Positions 53,288 to 61,209 of a stretch of 64,000 nt of DNA are shown piece after piece; the first letter of the stretch is position 1; every line of letters starts with the position of its first letter. The translations under genes and the position numbers were made by a program. Source of the stretch: Bacillus fungorum (GTDB lineage: Bacteria; Bacillota; Bacilli; Bacillales; Bacillaceae_G); assembly GCF_002746455.1 (NCBI RefSeq), contig NZ_NWUW01000007.1:124001-188000 (forward strand), read 5' to 3'. Below the pieces are notes generated by a model, which searched no databases, was not told the origin of the DNA, and was given only the letters and a program-made list of their open reading frames with translations.

Positions 53288-54697
53288 TTGAATCAGAGTA
53301 ATAGACTACAATTACAAGACTTCCCGAGCTCTACACATGTTGATTGGTCTAAATATAAGTTGAAGTCTTATATTCATTTTGATAACAGAATAAAAATCGA
53401 GCATGTGAAGAAGTTTATACAGAACCCTGTATGGATTGAGCGGCATGCTTTTTTCCCATTTATACATTTTCAGATAAAGTTTAATAAATATACATTGAAG
53501 GATTTACCAAACCGAAATGTTTTAAAGAAGACCGGATTGCCTAAAGATTTAAAAGAGAAAAAGGTTAAAATTAGAGATATTTATTATTCTTCTCATATTG
53601 ATAGTTATATATATAAGTATTATGGGGAAATGTTGAATAGATTTTATAATCAATATGCAATTGAAAAGCATATTGATTGTAATGTGTTGGCGTATAGAAA
53701 TAATAAAAAAGGTTTTAATAATATAGATTTTGCACACGAAGTATTTGAATTTCTTTTTAAACATAAAGAGGCGATTATAATTTCTTTAGATTTCACAAGT
53801 TTTTTTGATAATATTAACCATAAAGCACTTAAACGAAAAATTAAAGCTATATTAGATTGCGAAGAGCTTCCTAAAGATATTTATAAAATTTATAAAAGTA
53901 TAACTCAGTTTAGTTATGTTAATAAGGCTGATATAGATGAATTTTTAATACAGAAATTCGGAAAAGATTTACTTGGGCAAAAATTGAAGGATAGATCTTT
54001 ATCAAGAGTTATGAATCCAAGAGAATATAGGGAGTTTAAAAAAACAAAAAAAATATTAAAAAATAAAAAACCTTTTGGAATTCCGCAAGGATCAGGAATG
54101 AGCGCGGTTTGTTCCAATATACATTTAATAGATTTTGATCAAGAATTAAAAGAGTGGGCGGAATCTCACAATGCTTTATATAGAAGATATTGTGACGATT
54201 TAATTCTTGTCATTCCTGAAAATGGTGTTACCTTAGAGAGGGTAAAGCTTTTTAAAACTGAAGTGACAGATATAATTGGGGAATATAGGGATGATGGATT
54301 GGTTATTCAAAAAGATAAAACTGAAGTTAGATTATATCAAGATGGTATAATAAAAGGAGAGAATGGAGAAGCGAGTCAACTAGATTATTTAGGGTTTGTT
54401 ACGGATGGATTAACAGTAAAGGTGCGAGAGAAAAGTTTATTTAAATACTATACTCGCGCCTATAGAAAAGCAAAGGTTTGTAAAAATATCACTTTGAAAA
54501 CTGGTAAAAAATATGAGAGAGGAAAATTATATAAAAGATATACACATTTAGGATTTAAATATAAAAAACATGGGAATTTTATTTCTTATGCAAATAAGGC
54601 ACATGAAAAAATGAAATCTTTACCAATTAAGAGCCTTATAAAGAACCAAATAAAACGCCATTGGTATAAAATACATAAAGTTTTAAATGGTAACTAG
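53288..54697 (+). CDS. Reverse transcriptase of antiviral DRT type (DRT2-like candidate)
   Basis: This 469-aa protein has RT motifs: SHIDSYIYKYYGEML and AYRNNKKGFNNIDFA upstream, motif A IISLDFTSFFDNINH (catalytic Asp 168), FGIPQGSGMSAVCSNIHLID (motif B), YRRYCDDLILVIP (Asp 303 and 304), QKDKTEVRLY and LDYLGFVTDG. A ~90-residue basic C-terminus follows. It has no maturase or HNH domain, so it is not a group II intron RT, and no retron VTG signature is seen. YCDD and a long non-coding stretch upstream suit the DRT2 (UG2) class, where the RT copies an ncRNA. The TTG at 53288 follows GGGAGGT and is the best start. Confidence 0.78.
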   Translation: MNQSNRLQLQDFPSSTHVDWSKYKLKSYIHFDNRIKIEHVKKFIQNPVWIERHAFFPFIHFQIKFNKYTLKDLPNRNVLKKTGLPKDLKEKKVKIRDIYYSSHIDSYIYKYYGEMLNRFYNQYAIEKHIDCNVLAYRNNKKGFNNIDFAHEVFEFLFKHKEAIIISLDFTSFFDNINHKALKRKIKAILDCEELPKDIYKIYKSITQFSYVNKADIDEFLIQKFGKDLLGQKLKDRSLSRVMNPREYREFKKTKKILKNKKPFGIPQGSGMSAVCSNIHLIDFDQELKEWAESHNALYRRYCDDLILVIPENGVTLERVKLFKTEVTDIIGEYRDDGLVIQKDKTEVRLYQDGIIKGENGEASQLDYLGFVTDGLTVKVREKSLFKYYTRAYRKAKVCKNITLKTGKKYERGKLYKRYTHLGFKYKKHGNFISYANKAHEKMKSLPIKSLIKNQIKRHWYKIHKVLNGN

Positions 54698-55055
54698 TTT
54701 TTATATAGTTTGTTTAATTGATTGCAGGTATAGCAATTAGGTGGGCGAAATAGTTTTCTTATTATTGGAGATTAAATCTAATTTAAATATAGTGTGCTGT
54801 GATTGATAATATTGCTATATCTTTAATAGCTAGGGGAGAGGTGAGAGTAAGTATAGTTCTACACTGGACATCCCCTAGCTTTTTGTGATTGTTCAAAGAC
54901 CTTAATTATATGAGAAAAACAAACTATATAATCAATATACATAAAAATGATTATATTATTTACAATCTTTTAGTTAGATAATCCCCTTGCACCTCCCCCA
55001 ACGTCACCCCCTAACCTAAAAAGGACAAATCAAAAAAGGGGGGACCAAACCACTC
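54698..55055 (+). other. Gene-free region with terminator
   Basis: An inverted repeat AGCTAGGGGA (54828) / TCCCCTAGCT (54871-54880), followed by TTTTT, looks like a terminator with a long loop. The rest is AT-rich. From about 54985 the plus strand becomes C-rich and G-poor. No gene seen. Confidence 0.5.
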
Positions 55056-55394
55056 ATGAAAACCACCACAAAAGAAAAAAGAAACACCATCATCATGCTA
55101 CTGCTTTCAGCCGTAATAGGAATCTTTTCGCCACTATTCATGTACATCACGCTGGCACGGAAAAATGAAGTGTACAAATACCGTTGCCGAAAGGCGTTCA
55201 ACTTTCATTTATTAATCTTTCTTCTATTTAATATTAGTTCGCGTATTAGTGATGTTTTGTTTTGGATCGTATTTGTCTTTGAGGTCGTTCAAGTGATTAT
55301 TGTTGCATGGAGTGTAATACGCGACGAACCATATCGCTATTTCATTCGAATACCGTTATTTAAAGAAGATAAGTATGCGGTGGAAGGAGAATAG
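55056..55394 (+). CDS. DUF4870-like small membrane protein
   Basis: This 112-aa protein has three to four hydrophobic segments (MLLLSAVIGIFSPLFMYI, HLLIFLLFNISSRI, VLFWIVFVFEVVQVIIV) and the KAFNFHLLIFLLFNI section typical of the DUF4870/Tic20-like group. Function is unknown. Its first ~95 bases use C-ending codons unlike the rest. It is followed 3 bases later by an 83-aa gene and then a MerR regulator, forming a likely operon. Confidence 0.7.
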   Translation: MKTTTKEKRNTIIMLLLSAVIGIFSPLFMYITLARKNEVYKYRCRKAFNFHLLIFLLFNISSRISDVLFWIVFVFEVVQVIIVAWSVIRDEPYRYFIRIPLFKEDKYAVEGE

Positions 55395-55397
55395 GTG

Positions 55398-55649
55398 ATG
55401 AAACAAGAAGTGGAGATAAGGGGAAAGCGACTTTTGGTTATGATTGCAGTGTTGTTTATTGCGATTTATATTGTTTTACGAAAAAGAAAGTATGAGTACT
55501 TTTATGATGGTATTAGTGAGTATGAAAATCGGTATAGAGGGAATGTTCCTTTTTTATTAATTGTTGTAGGTTTGTTTCAATATTGTCGGCACAATGAGAT
55601 GAGTTTTTCTCGTATGCTTCAGTATGTGAGAGAGAAGTTAGCGGAGTAG
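55398..55649 (+). CDS. Small membrane protein, 83 aa
   Basis: This protein begins MKQEVEIRGKRLLVMIAVLF, with one strong hydrophobic segment (about 11-28) and a weaker one (about 50-62). It starts at ATG 55398 after AAGGAG and is sandwiched between the DUF4870-like and MerR genes with almost no spacing. I recognise no family. Confidence 0.62.
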   Translation: MKQEVEIRGKRLLVMIAVLFIAIYIVLRKRKYEYFYDGISEYENRYRGNVPFLLIVVGLFQYCRHNEMSFSRMLQYVREKLAE

Positions 55650-55657
55650 GTGATGAT

Positions 55658-56401
55658 ATGGCGTGGATGATTAGTGAATTTGCAAGTGTTGGGGATGTTA
55701 CGGTGCGGACGCTTCGTTATTATGACAAGATTAATTTATTAAAGCCGAGCGATTATACTGAAGGCGGGCATCGGTTATATACGAAAGATGATTTGTATGT
55801 GCTGCAACAAATTCAATCGTTTAAGCATCTTGGTTTTTCACTTGGTGAAATTCAAAATATTATGTTGCAGCGTGATGTAGATACTGAAGATTTTTTAAGA
55901 CAAATGGATTTTCAAAGAGAAGTGCTTTTGGCAGAGCAAGAAAGAATTGCGAAGGTGCTTTCGCATATGGATGAGATGACGAAGAAGTTTCAAAAGGAAG
56001 AACGAGTGGATGTCGCTTTGTTTTCTTCGTTTTTGCAAACTTTTATATGGGAGAAAGAAAATAAGGAATGGTTAGAGGAACATTTTTCAACGGATAGTGT
56101 TCGAGCGTTTTATAATAATAAGGAACTAAAAGAAAAGTTTGATCGACGTTTTATGGATGTGATAGTGAAGTTGAAAAAGTATAAGGAAGAAGAGAGGGAT
56201 CCTAGTCATCATGACGTTCAAGTTACTTTGAAGGAATTTTTCAATTTAATAGAAGAGGTAATGAACTATCTTGATACACCTCAATGTGATATAGAGGACA
56301 TAATTAGACGATCAAACCTCCCACTAGCCGAATTCCCAGCCCTTTTCACAACCGAAGAAGAAAACTATATAAAAGAAGCAATGAAGCAGTTTAACAACTA
56401 G
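55658..56401 (+). CDS. MerR-family transcriptional regulator
   Basis: This 247-aa regulator has an N-terminal winged helix (ISEFASVGDVTVRTLRYYDK, GGHRLYTKDDLYVLQQI), a dimerisation helix (about 80-120), and a helical effector domain resembling TipAS-type MerR proteins. It would bind DNA between stretched -35/-10 elements and respond to an unknown ligand. It is the last gene of a probable operon with two small membrane proteins. Its 3' ~110 bases switch to C/A-ending codons. Confidence 0.88.
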   Translation: MAWMISEFASVGDVTVRTLRYYDKINLLKPSDYTEGGHRLYTKDDLYVLQQIQSFKHLGFSLGEIQNIMLQRDVDTEDFLRQMDFQREVLLAEQERIAKVLSHMDEMTKKFQKEERVDVALFSSFLQTFIWEKENKEWLEEHFSTDSVRAFYNNKELKEKFDRRFMDVIVKLKKYKEEERDPSHHDVQVTLKEFFNLIEEVMNYLDTPQCDIEDIIRRSNLPLAEFPALFTTEEENYIKEAMKQFNN

Positions 56402-56453
56402 TTAAACTGCTTTTCTATTATAATAAAAGAAAAACCAAACGGAGGAAAATCCC

Positions 56454-56780
56454 ATGCCAACCTACAACAAACTAATCCGAGACAAAATCCCACAAATAAT
56501 AAAAGCCAATGGAAAAACACCCACAACAAGAATCCTACCCCAAGATGAATACATAAAAGAAATCTGCAAAAAAACACAAGAAGAACTATCCGAATATCTA
56601 GAAGCAGACACAAAAGAACATAAACTAGAAGAACTATCCGACCTACTAGAACTAATAAACGCCCTAGCCGAACAAGAAGGTACAACACTAGAAGAAATCA
56701 ACAACATCCGAAAAAAGAAAGAAGAAGAACGAGGCGGCTTCTCAGATCGAGTCTTTCTAATCGAAGTAACCGAAAACTAG
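56454..56780 (+). CDS. MazG-like / phosphoribosyl-ATP pyrophosphohydrolase-like protein (paralogue)
   Basis: This 108-aa protein shares the full layout of 25719-26045: YNKLIRDKIPQII, EELSEYLEAD (E-E-x-x-E), LEELSDLLELINALAEQEG and ERGGFSDRVFLIEV. It is probably a nucleotide pyrophosphohydrolase with unknown substrate. Codon choice is striking: nearly all third positions are C or A (CCA, CTA, ATC, GCC), unlike its paralogue and neighbours. The ribosome site is GGAGGAAAA. Confidence 0.8.
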   Translation: MPTYNKLIRDKIPQIIKANGKTPTTRILPQDEYIKEICKKTQEELSEYLEADTKEHKLEELSDLLELINALAEQEGTTLEEINNIRKKKEEERGGFSDRVFLIEVTEN

Positions 56781-56974
56781 CCCCTCCTAAGCCCCTTACA
56801 AGCCCCTACCAAGTAATAAATCACTAAGAAAAAACAAAACAAAAACAAAAACACCAACAAACACCGTAGTAGTAGTCGAAAAAACATTTGAAATAACACG
56901 CCAAAAACCTGGCCATCTGCCCATATATATTATGAAGAGGTTTTCATTTTTGAATGGAGACGGGAGGAATTAGG

Positions 56975-57838
56975 ATGGCGGTGTATCGTAATGTGCAGGT
57001 GAATTTTTGGCAGGATGATTTTGTTTTGGATTTGACGCCGGAGGAGCGGTATTTTTATGTTTACTTATTAACTTGTTCGAAGACGACGCAGTGCGGGATT
57101 TTTCCTTTTCCGAAGCGGTTAGCTGAAATGGAGACTGGTTATAACCGGGAGACTGTTGATAAGCTTGTGCAGCGCTTTGTTGATTATGGGAAGATTTTTT
57201 ATGATGCGGAGACGCGGGAGTTATTCGTTTTGAATTGGCTTCGGTATAATCCTGTGACGAATACGAATGTGGAGAAGTGTGTGCTTCGTGAGCTGAAGGG
57301 TGTGAAGAATAAGGAGTTTGTACATATGTTTCTTCAGAAGTGCGTAGAGGAGGAGCTGAATGTTCCGATGCTTCTAGCGCATTTCGGTATGCCTGGTGAT
57401 TTGGCTATGGATGATGTTGAGCCGGTTTTTTGCGAGGAGACAGAGGAAGAAGAGGTTATAGAGGAAGAAACGGGAAGTCGCGTGTTTTCTTTTTATGAGC
57501 AACATTTCGGTAGTTTGTCTCCGTTTGCGGTGGAGGAATTGAGTGCGTGGATGGAAGATTTGTCAGAGGAGCTTGTGCTGAAGGCTCTTCAAATTGCGTT
57601 TGAGAATAATAAGCGGACGATTGCTTATGTGAAGGGGATTTTGAGAGGGTGGCACGGGAAAGGATTTACGAAAGTGTGTGAGGTTGAGGCAGATACGGCT
57701 AAGTTTAGGAAGAAGGAGTCGTCTGTTAGTACGGGGGAGACGGAGGAGTTTTTGGCGAGGTGTGAGGAGTGGGAGAAGAATGCGCCGTCTGAGGAAGAGT
57801 TGCAGCGCTTTTTAGCGGAACGCGGGTGGCGGCCATGA
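56975..57838 (+). CDS. DnaD-domain replication protein
   Basis: This is a 287-aa DNA-replication initiation protein of the DnaD/DnaB-like (helicase-loading) class common on phages and plasmids. The N-terminal winged-helix-like domain has RNVQVNFWQDDFVLDLTPEE and QCGIFPFPKRLAEMETGY. The C-terminal DnaD domain has FSFYEQHFGSLSPF and AYVKGILRGWHGKGF (the YxxxIL..W signature). ATG 56975 follows GGAGGAATTAGG. Its stop overlaps the helicase start (ATGA). Codons are strongly G-ending (GAG, GCG, GTG), unlike the gene before it. Confidence 0.85.
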   Translation: MAVYRNVQVNFWQDDFVLDLTPEERYFYVYLLTCSKTTQCGIFPFPKRLAEMETGYNRETVDKLVQRFVDYGKIFYDAETRELFVLNWLRYNPVTNTNVEKCVLRELKGVKNKEFVHMFLQKCVEEELNVPMLLAHFGMPGDLAMDDVEPVFCEETEEEEVIEEETGSRVFSFYEQHFGSLSPFAVEELSAWMEDLSEELVLKALQIAFENNKRTIAYVKGILRGWHGKGFTKVCEVEADTAKFRKKESSVSTGETEEFLARCEEWEKNAPSEEELQRFLAERGWRP

Positions 57839-59130
57839 GTATTCAAAATGTGGAGGCGGAAAAGACAGTATTAGGTTCTCTATTACTTGATGGAGAGCTT
57901 ATTAAGGAGTGCCGTTTGACGGAGCAGTATTTTTCTATGCCAGTGCATAAGTCTATATTTCAGTTAATGCGAAAAATGGAAGAAGAGGGGCAAGCGATTG
58001 ATCTTGTGACGTTCACTTCTAGGATAGATCCGAAATTTTTGCAGGGAATCGGGGGAATGGAGTATTTTATAGGGTTAATGGATGGTGTGCCTACTACTAG
58101 CAACTTCTCTTATTATGAGGGGCTTGTTCGAGGTGCCTGGAAAATGTATCAGGCTGGGGTTCTTGGGCACAAGATGGGAGAGCGTCTTATTGCGGAGAAG
58201 AATGAGAACATTATTGGTGAGACGATTACGGCACTTTGTGAGTTAGAGGAAAAGGACTGTGTATGTGAGTTTGATTTGAAGGATGCGCTAGTTGATTTAT
58301 ATGAAGAGCTTCATCAAGATGCGAAAGAGATTACTGGTATTGAGACTGGTTATACATCGCTAAATAAAATGACGTGTGGACTTCAGGAAGGTGATTTTGT
58401 CGTTCTTGGTGCGCGTCCTTCTATGGGGAAGACTGCGTTTGCGCTAAATGTGGGACTGCATGCGGCGAAGTCTGGAGCGGCGGTTGGATTGTTTTCGTTA
58501 GAGATGAGTAGTAAGCAATTGTTAAAAAGGATGGCATCTTGCGTAGGCGAGGTGTCAGGAGGTAGGCTGAAAAATCCGAAGCACCGTTTTGCGATGGAAG
58601 ACTGGGAAAGGGTGAGTCAGGCGTTTGCGGAAATCGGTGAATTACCGCTTGAGATTTACGGTCATGCAGGCATTACAGTGCAAGATATTTGGATGCAAAC
58701 TCGTAAGTTAAAGAGGAAGCACGGTGATAAAAAGGTTTTAATTATTGTAGATTACTTGCAGCTTATTACGGGCGATCCGAAGCATAAGGGCAATCGATTT
58801 CAAGAGATTAGTGAAATTTCTCGTAAGCTTAAGTTATTATCGCGTGAATTAAATGTTTGTGTAGTAGCGTTGTCGCAATTATCTCGTTCTGTAGAGTCAC
58901 GTCAAGATAAGCGCCCTCTTTTATCTGACTTACGAGAGACAGGACAAATTGAGCAAGATGCGGATGTGATTATGCTTATGTATCGGGAGGATTATTATGA
59001 TAAGGAAACGGTGCAGAAAGAGATGACGGAGATTCATGTGGCGAAGCATCGGAATGGGCCTGTGGGGAGTTTTAAGCTGAGGTTTATGAAGGAGTTTGGG
59101 CGGTTTGTGGAGAGTTTGAATAAGGGATAG
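57835..59130 (+). CDS. DnaB-type replicative DNA helicase (additional copy)
   Basis: This is a 431-aa RecA-fold ring helicase that unwinds DNA ahead of the replisome. The N-terminal domain (VEAEKTVLGSLLLDGEL) is followed by Walker A (GARPSMGKTAFAL), LFSLEMSSKQLLKRM, Walker B (VLIIVDYLQLITGD), the VVALSQLSRSVESR segment and the DLRETGQIEQDADVIM motif. The start at 57835 overlaps the DnaD-like stop, so the two are coupled. The main Bacillus replicative helicase gene lies in another genomic setting as far as I know, so this pair looks like a domesticated phage or plasmid replication module. Confidence 0.88.
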   Translation: MSIQNVEAEKTVLGSLLLDGELIKECRLTEQYFSMPVHKSIFQLMRKMEEEGQAIDLVTFTSRIDPKFLQGIGGMEYFIGLMDGVPTTSNFSYYEGLVRGAWKMYQAGVLGHKMGERLIAEKNENIIGETITALCELEEKDCVCEFDLKDALVDLYEELHQDAKEITGIETGYTSLNKMTCGLQEGDFVVLGARPSMGKTAFALNVGLHAAKSGAAVGLFSLEMSSKQLLKRMASCVGEVSGGRLKNPKHRFAMEDWERVSQAFAEIGELPLEIYGHAGITVQDIWMQTRKLKRKHGDKKVLIIVDYLQLITGDPKHKGNRFQEISEISRKLKLLSRELNVCVVALSQLSRSVESRQDKRPLLSDLRETGQIEQDADVIMLMYREDYYDKETVQKEMTEIHVAKHRNGPVGSFKLRFMKEFGRFVESLNKG

Positions 59131-59197
59131 GACTTGGTAGTATGAAACAGGATATTATTAATTCATTTAGATGATGCGGATGTGGAATAAGAGATCC

Positions 59198-60085
59198 TTA
59201 CTCCACATTCCTCCTAAAACCAACCCGCAACAATCCCTTAAAATCCACCTCAGCAATCAATACACTTACTAATATAAGCGTCGCCCCTAAGTATCCTTTT
59301 CCTGTGAGTGTTTCGCCTGTGAAAACGAAAGCAAAGCCTGCGGAAAAGACAGGTTCTAGTGAAAAGATAAGACCTGTATGTGTAGGCGTCGTGTATTGCT
59401 GGGCGATTACTTGCACGATGAATGCGACTGCGGTGCAAAATATGCTTAAGGCTAAGATGATTAGCCATGAGTTGATTGTGATAGGAAGCTTTGGTGTTTC
59501 TATCATGAATGAAAAAATAAGACTAAATAGGCCGACGAAACCGAGTTGTATGATCCCAAGTGCAATGGAGTTCACATGTTTTGTTACGCTTCCGGTAATA
59601 ATGACGTGAATGGCATAAAATAAGGCAGATAGTATGCAAAATATATCACCGTTACCAATCTTGAATTCGCTCGTTAATGTTAATAAGCCAATCCCTATTA
59701 TCGTTAAAATGATTCCTACTATAACTTTCTTTTCTGGAATGTGTTTTAAAAATATAGCCGATAATATCGGAATGAAGATGACTGTGAGACATAATAAGAA
59801 ACCAGCATTAGAAACACTCGTATATTTAGTACCGAAAGTCGCGAAAATGTAAACGATAAATAGGACAGAAGCTAGTATAAATGCATATTTTACAGTTTTA
59901 AAATCGACTTTGAATAAATGTTTGTAAAATATTAAACCTGATAAAAGAAAGGCGATAATAAATCGTAATGCGATTAAATTGTATTCTTCTATGCCCTCAA
60001 GTCCAAGCTTTGCAAGTAAGATGGATGCATCCCAAAAGAATGTAACTAGTAGTAGCATTAAATCCGCTTTTAATTGTAGTTTCAT
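59198..60085 (-). CDS. EamA-family drug/metabolite transporter
   Basis: This is a 295-aa inner-membrane transporter with about ten hydrophobic segments in two EamA repeats. The first begins ADLMLLLVTFFWDASILLAK, and the second has GIGLLTL, then GDIFCILSALFYAIHVIITG and SLEPVFSAGFAFVFTGETLT (the repeat-end motif). Substrate is unknown. The gene is monocistronic on the minus strand. Confidence 0.88.
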   Translation of the reverse strand: MKLQLKADLMLLLVTFFWDASILLAKLGLEGIEEYNLIALRFIIAFLLSGLIFYKHLFKVDFKTVKYAFILASVLFIVYIFATFGTKYTSVSNAGFLLCLTVIFIPILSAIFLKHIPEKKVIVGIILTIIGIGLLTLTSEFKIGNGDIFCILSALFYAIHVIITGSVTKHVNSIALGIIQLGFVGLFSLIFSFMIETPKLPITINSWLIILALSIFCTAVAFIVQVIAQQYTTPTHTGLIFSLEPVFSAGFAFVFTGETLTGKGYLGATLILVSVLIAEVDFKGLLRVGFRRNVE

Positions 60086-60506
60086 TTCTATTCCCTCGTT
60101 ATGTATAAATTTTATAATTTCATACCCCTATCCCCATTCTTTATTTTAATATTAATTCTGAATATTTGTAACTTAAATTTATCGACGTTTTATTCCATTG
60201 ATGAAGCCTTTTTAACCTATCTTGAAGAGATTTAGTAGCGTGATAACTTCGGAACAATTAGGAAGAACGATGGTGCGAGTTGGGAAAGAGGGATATTCTC
60301 ATTCGATTATTGAAAGTTCGGATTTGAAGAAGTAAATTCACGTTTTTACTCAAGATAATCACCTCCAGAAAATATTACAAAATAAGCGTATGGAAATTTC
60401 TGTATTATACATTTATTATACTGTATCGAATTAAGCTTATGGTAATGTTTCTAAAATAAAAAGGAGGTGTCACATAGTCAAAAAATGACTCGTGGGACAG
60501 CTCCTT
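60086..60506. other. Gap containing a gene remnant and terminator
   Basis: This ~420-base gap holds a degenerate coding tail at 60240-60335 and a hairpin terminator at 60459-60509 for the sortase gene. The rest is AT-rich without clear features. Confidence 0.5.
60240..60335 (+). pseudogene. C-terminal remnant of an NAD(P)-binding epimerase-like protein
   Basis: A 31-codon open tail reads TSEQLGRTMVRVGKEGYSHS and ends SSDLKK-stop. This pattern recalls the extreme C-terminus of short NAD(P)-binding/epimerase-like proteins (EQLGRAM...GY...ILE). It has no start codon with a ribosome site and no N-terminal coding sequence nearby, so I read it as the leftover of a deleted gene. Confidence 0.5.
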
Positions 60507-60509
60507 TTA
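60459..60509 (-). terminator. Terminator of the sortase gene
   Basis: AAAAGGAGCTGTC / GACACCTCCTTTT-type stem (minus strand) with a ~20-base internal loop. Confidence 0.6.
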
Positions 60510-61154
60510 AGTATTTGAAATTAAAGATGCTTCAATGATGTATCGATCTGGGGCGTCACCGATGTAGTTGAAAGGGTAACATGTTGTTAATGTTAATGTT
60601 GGTTTATCTTTTTCTACAATGACAGTTCGATCTTCCGCTTCTGTTATCCAATGTTTGTTAATGTTATATGTGTAGGTTTTATTTTCGTATTCCACAATAA
60701 GTTGGTCATTTTCCTTTAATTGACCTAAACCAGTAAATACAGTATCTCTATGTCCACTTAAAACTGTGTGACCATTTCCAGATGGTGTAGTCGTTAATTC
60801 ACTCACAAACATACCAACGCCCTTTTTTAGTACTTTATCATCAGCGCCCCAATAGATGGAGTATTTCTTTTGTATTTTAGGAATGATTAAGTATGCTACT
60901 TTTTGTCCTGATTTATGATTTACTTCTGAAGACGGAATTTGGACAATTTCTTCATGATTTTGAGGAGTTTCTACTTTATCGTCATTGTCTTCAGCTGGGG
61001 CTGTGATTGGTATTTGTGTTTCGTATTTCTTTATTTCGCTAGTAGCTAAAGATTCCGCTGAACTTCTAGCGCTATACCATTCTATAAAACAATAAGAAAA
61101 AATCGAAATTCCAACGATAAATAAACATAAGCCGATCCATTGGTTTATTTTCAT
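60507..61154 (-). CDS. srtC: Class D sortase (SrtC-like)
   Basis: This is a 215-aa membrane-anchored transpeptidase. It has an N-terminal membrane segment (IGLCLFIVGISIFSYCFIEW), a linker, and a sortase domain with VLSGHRDTVF (catalytic His), LTLTTCYPF (catalytic Cys in TLTTC) and DRYIIEA (Arg). The class D pattern matches B. anthracis SrtC, which recognises LPNTA. The gene just upstream encodes a protein ending in KLPNTAS, so the pair corresponds to basI-srtC. The symbol is assigned on that basis. A hairpin lies between the two genes and may lower sortase expression relative to substrate. Confidence 0.85.
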   Translation of the reverse strand: MKINQWIGLCLFIVGISIFSYCFIEWYSARSSAESLATSEIKKYETQIPITAPAEDNDDKVETPQNHEEIVQIPSSEVNHKSGQKVAYLIIPKIQKKYSIYWGADDKVLKKGVGMFVSELTTTPSGNGHTVLSGHRDTVFTGLGQLKENDQLIVEYENKTYTYNINKHWITEAEDRTVIVEKDKPTLTLTTCYPFNYIGDAPDRYIIEASLISNT

Positions 61155-61170
61155 TTATATCACTCCATTT

Positions 61171-61196
61171 TAAAAGGACAGGGGAACCCTGTCCTG
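61171..61196 (-). terminator. Intergenic hairpin between basI-like and srtC-like genes
   Basis: AGGACAGGG / CCCTGTCCT with a 3-base loop and T residues on the minus strand. It acts as a terminator or attenuator within the operon. Confidence 0.7.
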
Positions 61197-61209
61197 TAAA
61201 GGAATTATG

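Noticed and set aside
53288-54697. Group II intron or retron interpretation of the reverse transcriptase
   Set aside because: No maturase or HNH domain, no intron RNA domain V-like ending nearby, and no retron VTG motif; YCDD and the length fit DRT-type enzymes better.
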